A DNA stretch of 64,000 bases, taken from assembly GCA_000403275.2 (NCBI GenBank), contig KE159598.1, positions 956,356-1,020,355 of the forward strand, written 5' to 3'. Below are positions 17,282 to 25,826 of this stretch, piece after piece (position 1 is the stretch's first letter; each line of letters begins with the position of its first letter). The translations under genes and the position numbers were made by a program. This DNA comes from Lachnospiraceae bacterium 28-4. Its GTDB lineage: Bacteria > Bacillota > Clostridia > Lachnospirales > Lachnospiraceae. A model generated the notes under the pieces. The model saw nothing but the letters and a program-made list of their open reading frames with translations. It was not told where the DNA came from and ran no database searches.

Positions 17282-19022
17282 TGGTTTCACCTCCTTTATA
17301 TTGAGCGGCATAAGTTTCGTAGTAGAGTCCCTTTTGGGCCATTAATGTGTTATGGGTTCCCCGTTCCCGGATCGACCCGTTTTCCAGAACGATGATTTCA
17401 TCGGCATGCATGACGGAACTGATGCGGTGGGCAATAATGATTTTTGTAGTGTGTGTCAGAGAACGCAGGGAGTCCTGGATCATTTGTTCCGTTTCCATGT
17501 CGAGCGCGGAGGTGGAGTCGTCCAGGACGAGGATCGGATTTTTCTTGGCAAAAGCCCTGGCAATGCTGATACGCTGCTTCTGGCCGCCGGATAATCCCAC
17601 GCCCCTTTCACCGATTATAGTGTCATATTGTTTTTCCATATTTTCTATAAAATCGCTTGCCTGTGCTTTTCTGGAAGCGTGCCTTACGGCGGAAGCATTT
17701 AACTGATCACGTTTGCCGAGTTTTACGTTTTCCATGATAGTGTCCGAAAACAGGAATACGTCTTGGGTGACAAGCGAGATATTGCCTCTAAGCTGTTTCA
17801 AACTCATATCCTTTACATCGATATCATCGATGGCCACCGTACCCTGTGTGGCATCATAAAACCGTTCCAAAAGGTGGACGATAGAGCTTTTTCCCGCTCC
17901 AGTGGCGCCCATAATGCCAATCGTCCGGCCTTCTTCCACCGTGAAGGAAATATCATGCAGAATTTCATAAGGGGCGGAGGCACCTTCATCCAGTTTGGAA
18001 AACGAAACGTGGGAAAATTCGATTTTTCCACGAATTCGTTCCGGGACAACAGGGCATTCATTCTCGGTGATACTTGGTTTTTCCGCATATATCTTGTTCA
18101 GCTTACGGCTGGATGCCATGGCGGAAGAAAAGCTGTTGGTCAGCCAGCCGAGCATTTCCATGGGCCAGACAATGTTCATGGAATATTCTACAAAGGCACC
18201 AAGGGCTCCGAGAGAGAGTTCACCCGTCATCACCAGCCGTCCTCCGAAGAGCAGGACGATGAGGGGAAGAAGCTTGCTGATAAAGGAAAGGTAAGGATAA
18301 TAAGTTACAAAAATTCTGGACTGCCTCATATTCAAGTCATAATATTTTTTATTGTGGGAAAGAAATTTCCCGATTTCAAATTTTTCGCGGGCAAAGGCTT
18401 TGACCGTGCGCACACCGGCAAGGTTTTCCTCGGCTATCGTATTGAGGGCGGCGTTTTCCTCGCTGATGGACTCATAAACGGAGTCCAGTTTCCGCTCCAT
18501 TACGACGGCGATCAGTCCGGCGGCGAACATGGCGGCCGTAGGGATCAGTGCAAGGCGGGAGTCCAGGCGGTACATGCAGAAGAGAACGATAGAAGTATGT
18601 ACGATCACTTCGATCATCAGCATTCCGACGAAAGTGATGCCGTCGCCGATGCGGTCGATATCATCTTTGATACGCGCCATCAGTTCACCCGTGTTCGTCC
18701 GGTCAAAGAAATCCGCGCTTAGCGCCTGAATATGGTCGAACAAGTGGCGTCGTATTTTGGCGGTAATCTGAATGCCCGTAGCGTCGAAGGTGTATTCCTT
18801 AACATATTGAAAAATGCAGCGGCCGATTCCGATACCGAGGATTCCGGCAAGCAGATATTTTAATTTGTAGGTTTCCCCTCCAACAATGACTTCGTCAATA
18901 ATGCGTTTGGTCAGCTGGGGAGACATCAGATCCAGGGATACACTGACAACTATGGAGCAAATAGCGAAAAGATAAGGCAACTTATATTCATACAGATAAG
19001 CGGACAATTTTTTAGGCTTCAT
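17271..19022 (-). CDS. ABC exporter half-transporter, degenerate ATP site
   Basis: The 583-residue protein has an N-terminal six-helix exporter domain and an ATP-binding domain with Walker A GATGAGKSS (about 371), LSGGQ and Walker B ILVLDDSTSALD (about 500). The residue after the Walker B Asp is Asp instead of the catalytic Glu, as in the degenerate-site subunit of heterodimeric multidrug exporters. AGGAGG lies just before the ATG. Transcription comes from a promoter near 19.4 kb through a leader-peptide gene and a terminator, so expression is probably inducible by attenuation. Confidence 0.9.
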   Translation of the reverse strand: MKPKKLSAYLYEYKLPYLFAICSIVVSVSLDLMSPQLTKRIIDEVIVGGETYKLKYLLAGILGIGIGRCIFQYVKEYTFDATGIQITAKIRRHLFDHIQALSADFFDRTNTGELMARIKDDIDRIGDGITFVGMLMIEVIVHTSIVLFCMYRLDSRLALIPTAAMFAAGLIAVVMERKLDSVYESISEENAALNTIAEENLAGVRTVKAFAREKFEIGKFLSHNKKYYDLNMRQSRIFVTYYPYLSFISKLLPLIVLLFGGRLVMTGELSLGALGAFVEYSMNIVWPMEMLGWLTNSFSSAMASSRKLNKIYAEKPSITENECPVVPERIRGKIEFSHVSFSKLDEGASAPYEILHDISFTVEEGRTIGIMGATGAGKSSIVHLLERFYDATQGTVAIDDIDVKDMSLKQLRGNISLVTQDVFLFSDTIMENVKLGKRDQLNASAVRHASRKAQASDFIENMEKQYDTIIGERGVGLSGGQKQRISIARAFAKKNPILVLDDSTSALDMETEQMIQDSLRSLTHTTKIIIAHRISSVMHADEIIVLENGSIRERGTHNTLMAQKGLYYETYAAQYKGGETNAG

Positions 19023-19052
19023 GATATTCCTCCTGTAAAATCCGAATGGTAA

Positions 19053-19089
19053 GCAAACGCTGTCATGCTTTGCGAGCCAGTTTATTGTA
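19053..19089 (-). repeat. 37-bp dispersed repeat, single copy
   Basis: On the minus strand this matches the tandem 37-bp unit at 61345 (shared blocks CTGGCTCGCAAAGC and GACAGCGTTTG). It lies between the leader terminator and the ribosome site of the first ABC exporter gene. Confidence 0.7.
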
Positions 19090-19091
19090 AT

Positions 19092-19122
19092 AAAAAAGCG
19101 GTTCCCGTAAAAAGAACCGCTT
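19092..19122 (-). terminator. leader terminator (attenuator) of ABC exporter operon
   Basis: On the minus strand AAGCGGTTC pairs with GAACCGCTT and is followed by a run of T. It lies between the leader peptide gene and the first exporter gene, so full transcription requires readthrough. Confidence 0.8.
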
Positions 19123-19229
19123 CAGTCGTCAAAAACTATGAAAGAGCAATGCCGTTAAACGACATCGTTGGATCAGCGTCTTGCTGGCCAGCAGTTAGCT
19201 GACACCATTTGCTGTAATATTTTATGGTA

Positions 19230-19343
19230 TCATTTTGGAATATCATAAAATATTGAAGTACCGGAGGCAATTCTGAATATGGGATGATATAGTTGTAAAT
19301 TATAGAAAAACTTATTATTATAATAATAAAAATTCATCGTCAT
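19230..19343 (-). CDS. leader peptide of ABC exporter operon
   Basis: A 37-codon frame starts at ATG 19343, preceded by an AAGGAGG ribosome site 8 bases away, and ends with TGA at 19230. The product is rich in aromatic residues (starts MTMNFYYYNNKFFYNLQ). The stop codon lies inside the loop of a hairpin with 11-base arms (19216-19226 with 19244-19254). A terminator follows, then the exporter genes. In Bacillus the bmrB leader controls bmrCD by ribosome stalling, and this has the same order. It is unlikely to have another function. Sequence homology to BmrB is not evident. Confidence 0.7.
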   Translation of the reverse strand: MTMNFYYYNNKFFYNLQLYHPIFRIASGTSIFYDIPK

Positions 19344-19396
19344 AGTTTCAGCCTCCTTCCTTTTGTTTTTATGCGCTGATTTTCAAACGTATCCCT

Positions 19397-19425
19397 AGCA
19401 TACGCTTTATTGGGGAAGATGTCAA
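19397..19425 (-). promoter_or_regulatory. promoter of leader peptide/ABC exporter operon
   Basis: On the minus strand TTGACA (19425-19420) and TATGCT (19402-19397) have 17-base spacing. The leader ribosome site follows about 40 bases later. Confidence 0.8.
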
Positions 19426-19496
19426 CCGTATTTTTTAAAATGCAGGGACACGATGTAAAACAAGATATTCTTTTGCTTTAAAGCATTTTGGGGGAG

Positions 19497-19604
19497 TTAT
19501 AATTTTTTCTGATAATAATGTTCCAGAGCCTGGATCATTTGATAAAGCGCCATGGCGATGACGCAGAGGATCATGATGGATGTGATTACCATGTTAAGCT
19601 GGAA
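19497..19604 (-). pseudogene. C-terminal 35 codons of interrupted ABC permease
   Basis: The minus strand encodes FQLNMVITSIMILC... ending at a TAA stop at 19497. The first five codons (FQLNM) are identical to the last intact permease codons at 27899-27913, 8.3 kb away. The two pieces join in frame into a 275-codon permease. This fragment has no start of its own and marks the left flank of the integrated element. Confidence 0.85.
19590..19604. other. left attachment site (att core repeat)
   Basis: CATGTTAAGCTGGAA, identical to 27899-27913. To the left lies permease coding sequence, to the right element DNA. Confidence 0.8.
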
Positions 19605-19621
19605 CAGGTAATGCATGAAAA

Positions 19622-20015
19622 TGTGTGCAGCAGCTTTTGGAAGAGAGACAATACATTCCGAGTATGGCGGGGATGCTTTTGGCGCAAAATGATTCCAAAA
19701 TTATCGGGGTGGTTATCAATGACCATGAAAAATATGAAGGACATGCACTGGAAGACCAGCTTATTGCCGCATCGGTGAATGCATTGGCAAAAGAGTTAGA
19801 GCAGGCAGGAAAATTCCTTATGCTTAAAGTTACCGGCCGATGGGATGAAATTCCCAAGTTTGCTTCTATGTGGAACATGGAGGGGATGGTGTTGATTGGC
19901 TATTGTGAACAAGATTATAAAAAATTGAGGGAGCGGATGCATATCCCGTTTGTAGTCTATGATGGATATATGGAAAGTTCGGGAAATCTTGTAAATATTG
20001 AGGTCAATCACTTTG
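19622..20015 (+). pseudogene. LacI-family repressor fragment
   Basis: The frame resembles the middle of a LacI/GalR repressor. It runs from the hinge-side VQQLLEERQYIPSMAG, through DSKIIGVVINDH at the start of the sugar-binding domain, to NIEVNHFED. The N-terminal helix-turn-helix (about 40 residues) and the C-terminal half (about 170 residues) are missing. It starts at the element's left edge and is fused at about 20015 to acetyltransferase sequence in another frame. It cannot be a working repressor. Confidence 0.7.
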
Positions 20016-20591
20016 AGGACAGGTGTCTACTGGCAGGAACCGGAGGAATGGTGGTCTGCCATACGTGAATACATATCTGCTTATGACAAACGGATTACAC
20101 CGACAAATACAATGGGCGCCGTATCCGAAATGTTCCGGCAGTGGCCGGGGACACTAAGAAGCGATCACCCAGCAAGGTCAGTAGCGGCATGGGGGCGTTA
20201 TGCACAATATCTGACAGAAAATCATGATCTGTCGGATATTTTTGGAGACTGCTCGCCGATTGGCAGACTGTATGAACTGGATGGATATGTTTTACTGGCC
20301 GGAGTTGGTTATGACAAAAACACTTCCCTTCATTTGGCGGATGCAAGGGCGGAATATCCGGGCAAGCATATGGTTACGGAGAGTAGTGCCATACGGATCG
20401 ATGGGCAGCGGATATGGAAATCCTATGAGACATTAGCTGTAGATGGAGGGGATTTTTCAGCGATTGGAGAAGCCTTTGAGCAGACGGGAAAGGTGCGTCA
20501 TGTACCTTTGGGAAATGGCAATCTTTCCATGATGAGCCAAAGGGAACTGGTGGATTTCGCTGTGAAATGGATAGGGGAAAACAGAAAATGA
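20016..20591 (+). pseudogene. 5'-truncated aminoglycoside 3-N-acetyltransferase (AAC(3) family)
   Basis: About 190 residues match the C-terminal two thirds of AAC(3)-type enzymes, which acetylate aminoglycosides with acetyl-CoA: EEWWSAIREY, AYDKRITPTNTMGAVSE, LRSDHPARSVAAWG, SPIGRLYELDGYVLLAGVG and NTSLHLADARA. Roughly 85-90 N-terminal residues are absent, replaced by the LacI fragment. A TTG at 19998 could open a short chimeric frame, but it would lack the acetyl-CoA-binding N-terminus. Resistance activity is not expected. Confidence 0.75.
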
Positions 20592-20642
20592 TTGTCCATA
20601 GCGGCAGTTTATTTTGTTTTATAGACAACGGGAGGTTTTATC

Positions 20643-21860
20643 ATGGATAAAAGTTATAATAAAACATTGTATGCCTGTTTTATCGGATATATAGTACAGG
20701 CGATTGTAAACAATTTTGTGCCGCTTCTTTTTCTGGCTTTTCACAATAGTTACGGTATACCGATGACACAGATTACGTTGCTGATTACATTTAATTTTGG
20801 CTTGCAGCTGTTGGTGGACATTCTGTCGGTTACTTTTATTGATAGGATAGGTTATCGTGCATCGATGGTTATCGCCCATATCTGTGCAGTGATGGGCTTC
20901 GTATTTCTGACCATCTTACCGGATAGGTTTAAAAATGCTTTTACAGGGTTGATGATTGCTGTTGCCGTATATGCAGTGGGAGGCGGACTGTTAGAAGTAT
21001 TGGTAAGTCCTGTCGTGGAAGCATGCCCTACAAAAAATAAAGAGAAAGCAATGAGTCTGCTGCATTCTTTTTATTGTTGGGGGCATATGGCAGTTGTAGT
21101 TGTATCGACCGCTTTTTTTCATCTGTTTGGCATAGAAAACTGGAAGATTATGGCGTGTATTTGGGCAGTTATTCCTTTTGCCAATATGATTTTATTTACA
21201 AAAGTTCCTATCGCTTCTTTGATGAATGAAGGGGAAAAGGGAATGACAATCGGGCAACTTTTCCGTAAGAAGATTTTTTGGGTCTTGATGATCATGATGG
21301 TATGTGCAGGAGCAAGCGAACAGGCGGTCAGTCAGTGGGCATCTGTCTTTGCGGAGACAGGACTCCATGTAAGCAAGACAATAGGAGATTTGGCGGGACC
21401 GATGTTGTTTGCATTTTTAATGGGGAGCGCCAGAGCCTTTTATGGAAAATATGGGGAGCGCATTGACTTGGATCAATTTATGATTGCCAGCAGTATTTTG
21501 TGTGTCATTGCATATCTTTGCATTTCACTTGTACCTAGTCCGGTTGTTGGCTTTATTGGTTGCGCATTGTGCGGTCTGTCAGTTGGTATCATGTGGCCGG
21601 GGGTGTTTAGCAAGGCTGCGGTTTCGGATACCAAAGGCGGTACTGCAATGTTTGCGCTGCTTGCGTTGGCAGGTGATGTCGGATGCGCGGGAGGACCTAC
21701 GGTAGTCGGAATGGTTTCAGGCGCTTTAGGCAATAACCTTAAAATGGGTTTTCTGGCAGGGGTGTTATTTCCAATACTTTTATTGACAGGTATATATTTG
21801 TGCCGGATATGGGATAGAAAACGCAATCTTCCTGCTTCAAATGTATGGGAGCAGGAGTAG
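20643..21860 (+). CDS. MFS transporter
   Basis: The 405-residue protein has about 12 hydrophobic helices in two halves joined by a loop near residue 195-215. It looks like a major facilitator of the sugar/FucP-like or drug type; the substrate is unknown. A GGGAGG site precedes the ATG. It sits inside the integrated element and is more AT-rich than the chromosomal genes around it, which fits horizontal arrival. Confidence 0.8.
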   Translation: MDKSYNKTLYACFIGYIVQAIVNNFVPLLFLAFHNSYGIPMTQITLLITFNFGLQLLVDILSVTFIDRIGYRASMVIAHICAVMGFVFLTILPDRFKNAFTGLMIAVAVYAVGGGLLEVLVSPVVEACPTKNKEKAMSLLHSFYCWGHMAVVVVSTAFFHLFGIENWKIMACIWAVIPFANMILFTKVPIASLMNEGEKGMTIGQLFRKKIFWVLMIMMVCAGASEQAVSQWASVFAETGLHVSKTIGDLAGPMLFAFLMGSARAFYGKYGERIDLDQFMIASSILCVIAYLCISLVPSPVVGFIGCALCGLSVGIMWPGVFSKAAVSDTKGGTAMFALLALAGDVGCAGGPTVVGMVSGALGNNLKMGFLAGVLFPILLLTGIYLCRIWDRKRNLPASNVWEQE

Positions 21861-21910
21861 GAACCGGAAAAAAAGCAGTTGTAAAATGTGTAATGGTGCC
21901 TGATAAGATA

Positions 21911-21939
21911 TTGATGTTAGAATCTTTATACTGTATAAT
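21911..21939 (+). promoter_or_regulatory. promoter of glycosyltransferase genes
   Basis: TTGATG (21911-21916) and TATAAT (21934-21939) are separated by 17 bases, about 40 bases before the family-2 glycosyltransferase. Confidence 0.7.
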
Positions 21940-21981
21940 GCATGTATATATTTAACAATTTTATAAGAAATGAGAGAAGTG

Positions 21982-22395
21982 ATGGATAAATTATATATCG
22001 TAATGCCTGCCTATAATGAAGCGGAAACTATTGGGAATACTATTAATGACTGGTATCCAGTTATAGAAAAATATTCTGCAAATGGTGAGTCTCGTTTATT
22101 GGTTATTGATGATGGAAGTAAGGACAACACATATCACATTTTATGCGAAATGACAAAGCATTTTCCTTTGTTAAGGGCAATTACAAAAAAGAATGAAGGG
22201 CATGGGGCAACGCTATTGTATGGATATCATTATGCGATACAACAGGGAGCAGATTATATTTTTCAGACAGATTCGGACGGACAAACAAATCCAGAGGAGT
22301 TCCATGTGTTTTGGAACAAAAGACATTCTTACGATATGGTAATTGGTTATAGAAACAAGCGACAGGATGGATTAGCACGAATATTAGTTACTAAA
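21982..22395 (+). pseudogene. family-2 glycosyltransferase, N-terminal part (split by IS110)
   Basis: The frame starts MDKLYIVMPAYNEAETIG and has the GT-A features LLVIDDGSKDN and DYIFQTDSDGQTNPEE. It resembles polyprenyl-phosphate glycosyltransferases such as GtrB/dolichol-phosphate mannose synthase. It reads in frame to ACT AAA at 22395, where the insertion sequence begins. Joining to 23997 gives a continuous product of about 245 residues (TKILRLVIS). The start at 21982 is chosen over 21970 because GAGAGAAG precedes it. Confidence 0.85.
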
Positions 22396-22667
22396 CCTCC
22401 ATGCCCGCACACTTGGCACCACCATAAATGAAACTGTGCAGACGATAGGTTCTTGATTTTGTTTGTGCCGTTATTTATACTTATGGCAACGGCAAAAATC
22501 GTGTTTATTTTGGGCTGGAAGCCCGTTTTCTAAACTGATTTCAGGTACTCTCATTTGCACCACCACCTGTCCAGCCATTTAAGAACCCCGGTTCACGGCA
22601 AAAGGACGTATAGTAAAATGATAAGAGACAGAGTACCGTGCCGTAAATTCCACCAGGAGGTGCCAGT
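22396..22667 (+). ncRNA. candidate bridge RNA region of the IS110 element
   Basis: IS110 elements of the IS621 type encode a structured bridge RNA in the non-coding end upstream of the transposase; it pairs with target and donor DNA. This 272-base stretch has the right place and size and contains stem-loops (for example GCCGTT/AACGGC near 22467-22494). Its TATAGTAAAAT near 22610 resembles the right junction ATAGTAAAAT, which might reflect a guide. Loops were not defined. Confidence 0.4.
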
Positions 22668-23903
22668 ATGGATAGAATTTACGACAATTGTTGTGGTATT
22701 GATGTTCACAAAAAACTTATCGTTGCCTGCTTCCGATGCGGCAAAAAGCAGGACGTGCGTGAGTTTGGCGCAACAACCAGAGAACTCCTCTCATTGGCTG
22801 ACTGGCTCAAAGAAGGCGGCTGTGAAATGGTCGCTATGGAGAGTACAGCCTCTTATTGGAAGCCTCTGTACAACATCCTTGAATCTTCTGACTTGAATGC
22901 CATGGTGGTCAATGCCCGCCATATGAAAGCTGTTCCAGGTCGAAAAACAGACGTAAAAGATGCGGAATGGATCGCTGACCTTTTACAGCACGGTCTGCTT
23001 CAGCCCAGTTACATTCCCGACAAAGACCAGCGGGAACTGAGGGAATTAGTCCGTTATCGCAAAAGCCTTGTAGGTGAACGTACCAGAGAATTGAACAGGC
23101 TCCAGAAGATGCTGGAAGGAGCCAACATCAAGTTGTCCGGGACCGTATCTGACATCAATGGCAAAAGCGCCCGCAGCATCCTGGAGTATCTCCTTACCGG
23201 GGAGCCCATCGATGAGGCAAAATACGATGAGATGTATAATCAGAAGGTCATTGCCCATAATCTCAAAGCCACCAGGGAGCAGATCATTGATGATCTCAAT
23301 GGTGTCATGTCATCTCTCCAGCGCCGGATGATGAAGGAACTTCTCATCCATTTGGACGAACTGAATATTCACATCAGAAATCTGGATGATGAGATTGACA
23401 ACTTCATGAAACCGGAGGAAAAGCAAGCTTCCCAGGCAATCCAGGACGTGACTGGCATAGGCAATACCAGTGCCCAGGCCATCATTTCTGTCATTGGTAC
23501 GGATATGGAGCGTTTTCCAACGGATAAACACATTTCATCCTGGGCAGGGTTGTGTCCTGGAGACAATGAAAGCGCCAAAAAGAGAAAATCTGGAAAGACC
23601 AGAAAAGGGAACTCTCTACTACGGACAACATTGATCACCTGTGCGCATGCAGCTGTAAAAAACAAGAAGTCTTACTTCCATGCTCAGTTTATGCGGATAA
23701 GTGCCCACCGAGGGACAAGGCGTGCCTATGTGGCCGTTGCCCATTCCATGCTCATTGCGATATACCACATCCTCAAGGATGGTGTTGTTTTCAAGGATCT
23801 GGGAGCTGATTATTACAACCAGTTCAACAAGGAACGCAAGATCAATGCATACCTTAAAAAGTTAAAAGCGCTTGGTTGGGAAGCTCCAGTAGTTGCCGCA
23901 TAA
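22668..23903 (+). CDS. IS110-family transposase
   Basis: The 411-residue recombinase has an N-terminal RuvC-like DEDD domain with Asp12, Glu58, Asp95 and Asp98 (GIDVHKK, AMESTASYW, RKTDVKDAEW). A C-terminal Transposase_20 domain follows, with the helix-hairpin-helix VTGIGNTSAQAIISVIG and the Ser-containing GKTRKGNSLLR. A central coiled-coil lies between them. All expected catalytic residues are present and the frame is intact, so the element may be active. AGGAGG precedes the ATG. Confidence 0.93.
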   Translation: MDRIYDNCCGIDVHKKLIVACFRCGKKQDVREFGATTRELLSLADWLKEGGCEMVAMESTASYWKPLYNILESSDLNAMVVNARHMKAVPGRKTDVKDAEWIADLLQHGLLQPSYIPDKDQRELRELVRYRKSLVGERTRELNRLQKMLEGANIKLSGTVSDINGKSARSILEYLLTGEPIDEAKYDEMYNQKVIAHNLKATREQIIDDLNGVMSSLQRRMMKELLIHLDELNIHIRNLDDEIDNFMKPEEKQASQAIQDVTGIGNTSAQAIISVIGTDMERFPTDKHISSWAGLCPGDNESAKKRKSGKTRKGNSLLRTTLITCAHAAVKNKKSYFHAQFMRISAHRGTRRAYVAVAHSMLIAIYHILKDGVVFKDLGADYYNQFNKERKINAYLKKLKALGWEAPVVAA

Positions 23904-23996
23904 ACCTGTCAGTTAAGTTTAAAATCAGCTTTTTTGAGTTTGACAGGGGCAGTCTGCGCTTTTTGGGCTACCCGGAAGGTTGTGTTTCATAGTAAA

Positions 23997-24320
23997 ATCT
24001 TGAGATTAGTTATAAGTATTTGCTTTGGTGTGTGGGTAAAAGATGCAAATACTCCATTCCGCTTGATGAAAGTATCAACGTTAAAGGAAGAAATGCAGTT
24101 GATACCAGAAAAGTTTAATTTGACCAATGTACTCATTGCCGTTATATATGAAAAAAAGAAAAAGAAGATTTTATACCTCCCAATCACATTCCGCCCCCGT
24201 CAGGGAGGAACCAATTCTATTCACATGAAAAAAATATGCAGTATTGGTTTGGACGCAATAAAAGATTTTGCCGTGATCAATAAGTCTTTGAGAGAGGTTA
24301 TACAAAAGAATGAATATTAA
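23997..24320 (+). pseudogene. family-2 glycosyltransferase, C-terminal part (split by IS110)
   Basis: This 107-codon piece continues the frame of 21982-22395 (ILRLVISICFGVWVKDANTPFRLMK, then YLPITFRPRQGGTNSI, typical of GtrB-like enzymes). It has no start signal of its own and overlaps the next gene by 11 bases. Confidence 0.85.
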
Positions 24321-25563
24321 AACAAAAAAAATGCTTGCCAGATTCCTAATAGCAGCCGGCTTCATAGTTGCGGCAATATTCTTCTGTATGGCAAGCACAT
24401 TGAATCCTTGGTCCGAAAAACTTCCGCATTTAGATTCAGCGGTGTGGCTGCGTTGTGCAGTGGAAATGAAACAGGGTAAAGTAATTTACAGAGATGTATG
24501 GGATCACAAAGGCCCAATCCTATTTGCCATTCAAGTGTTGGGACTAACAATAACGCCACATAGCCTTAATGGTATCTGGTTATTGGAATGCCTTTTCTGT
24601 TTTACTACTCTCTGGTCATTCTATTTAACAGCAAGTCTGGTATCCCATAATAAATTAGTATGTTTTTTGGCGGCGGTATGTTCCATGCATCCTGTTTATT
24701 ATTTCTTTCAGGAAGGAAACTGCGTGGAGGAATGGGCATTGCCGCTGATTGGTTTTTCCCTGTATTATTTTGCTAAATATATGAAAACAGGAAAATTGAT
24801 CAGGCGGGATATTTTTGTCGCAGGTTTTTTGATGGGGTGTTCATTTTTACTTAATGGGAACTTAATCGCGGTTTGGATATGCTACGCATTGTTTATATCC
24901 GTAAAGCAGCTTTGGCAAAAACAGTTTCAAGAATTTAAGTGTTGTGCAATATTTTTTATATCAGGTTTTTTAGCAGTATCAACTATTGTTATGCTAATAT
25001 TATTCATTCAGGGGGCATTTGGCAGTTTTATCAATGCCTATTTTGGCTTCAATTATGGTTATGTATCAGGAGTAACCCTGGAAAGCTTTAAGCATTCGGT
25101 TTTAAACTTTGTTTTTCGGGATAATTGGCTGGTTTACTCCCATATGATCCTTTTCTTTTTACTTGTTCATGACAGGAATATTAAGGGATGGCTCTGGAGT
25201 GCCTTTTTTTATACAGGAATTACCCTGATACTGATTAGTGTCAGTGGAAGGGGATATGTGCATTATGGATTGCAGTTACTCCCTTGTATGATTATACCGA
25301 TGGCCGTATGTATAGAAAGAATTCGGGCATGGTGTTCCAACTTTAAAGAATTTTTATTGATTATAATTATAGTGGGAATCATGGTTGTCCGTTTTGAAGT
25401 GTTGCATTATGAGCAACTGATTCGTTGGACAATCAGCACGAAGGGGGACAATTATTATGCTGGCGGTGATCCGGAGAATTATACGATTGTAAACGAATGG
25501 ATTGGAAATCGGTGGAGTGAAGAGGCATTGAAAAAATGGGTAATAGATGAAAGTGTAGAGTAA
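24310..25563 (+). CDS. polytopic membrane glycosyltransferase-like protein (GT-C type)
   Basis: The 417-residue protein has about ten hydrophobic helices. An extracytoplasmic loop after the first helix holds LPHLDSAVWL and YRDVWDHKGP, the acidic-residue pattern of GT-C enzymes that use polyprenyl-phosphate sugars. Together with the upstream GtrB-like gene it suggests decoration of a surface glycan, similar to phage serotype-conversion cassettes. Because the GtrB-like partner is broken, the pathway may be off in this strain. It overlaps the partner and ends at a strong terminator. Confidence 0.75.
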   Translation: MNIKTKKMLARFLIAAGFIVAAIFFCMASTLNPWSEKLPHLDSAVWLRCAVEMKQGKVIYRDVWDHKGPILFAIQVLGLTITPHSLNGIWLLECLFCFTTLWSFYLTASLVSHNKLVCFLAAVCSMHPVYYFFQEGNCVEEWALPLIGFSLYYFAKYMKTGKLIRRDIFVAGFLMGCSFLLNGNLIAVWICYALFISVKQLWQKQFQEFKCCAIFFISGFLAVSTIVMLILFIQGAFGSFINAYFGFNYGYVSGVTLESFKHSVLNFVFRDNWLVYSHMILFFLLVHDRNIKGWLWSAFFYTGITLILISVSGRGYVHYGLQLLPCMIIPMAVCIERIRAWCSNFKEFLLIIIIVGIMVVRFEVLHYEQLIRWTISTKGDNYYAGGDPENYTIVNEWIGNRWSEEALKKWVIDESVE

Positions 25564-25600
25564 AACGGCTTTGGGGCTGCGTACCCAAAGCCGTTTTCTT
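25562..25600 (+). terminator. intrinsic terminator after GT-C gene
   Basis: AAAACGGCTTTGGG pairs with CCCAAAGCCGTTTT around an 8-base loop, followed by CTTAT. It starts at the stop codon of the glycosyltransferase. Confidence 0.85.
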
Positions 25601-25679
25601 ATACGTATAGGATTTGGATTCCGAACAGACCTGCATGAACACGGATAAGAAAGGCATAAGATAATAAAAAAGGAATTTT

Positions 25680-25826
25680 ATGCCGCGTAAAAGAAAGGAA
25701 GAAGAAATTATAACAAAAGAAGATAAAAAAATAATCGGGCAGATTTCACAGATTTTAGTAAGAGAGAATCAGATTACCAGGGAGGAGTATATCCGGGTAC
25801 AGGAATTGCTGAGGGAAGAAGATTGA
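25680..25826 (+). CDS. small charged protein upstream of recombinase
   Basis: This 48-residue frame (starts MPRKRKEEEIITKEDKK) has AAGGA before the ATG. It is highly charged and mostly helical, with the stretch NQITREEYIRVQELL, which resembles the short-helix end (SHOCT-like) tails seen in small proteins beside recombinases. The function is unknown. Its stop codon is the start of pseudoknot repeat P1. Confidence 0.6.
   Translation: MPRKRKEEEIITKEDKKIIGQISQILVRENQITREEYIRVQELLREED

Larger units (their letters stand above)
22396..23992 (+). mobile_element. IS110-family insertion sequence
   Basis: The element is about 1.6 kb. TAAA is present at both boundaries (22392-22395 and 23993-23996), and one copy restores the broken glycosyltransferase frame. 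There are no terminal inverted repeats, as expected for IS110. A 272-base non-coding left part precedes the transposase and an 89-base right part follows. The right part contains the inverted repeat CCTGTCA/TGACAGG. Confidence 0.85.

Noticed and set aside
17763-18722. 319-residue plus-strand frame over the ABC exporter gene
   Set aside because: It is antisense to a complete transporter with all ATPase motifs and shows no domain of its own.
20016-20591. Functional aminoglycoside resistance gene
   Set aside because: About 85 N-terminal residues are missing and the upstream sequence belongs to a LacI fragment.
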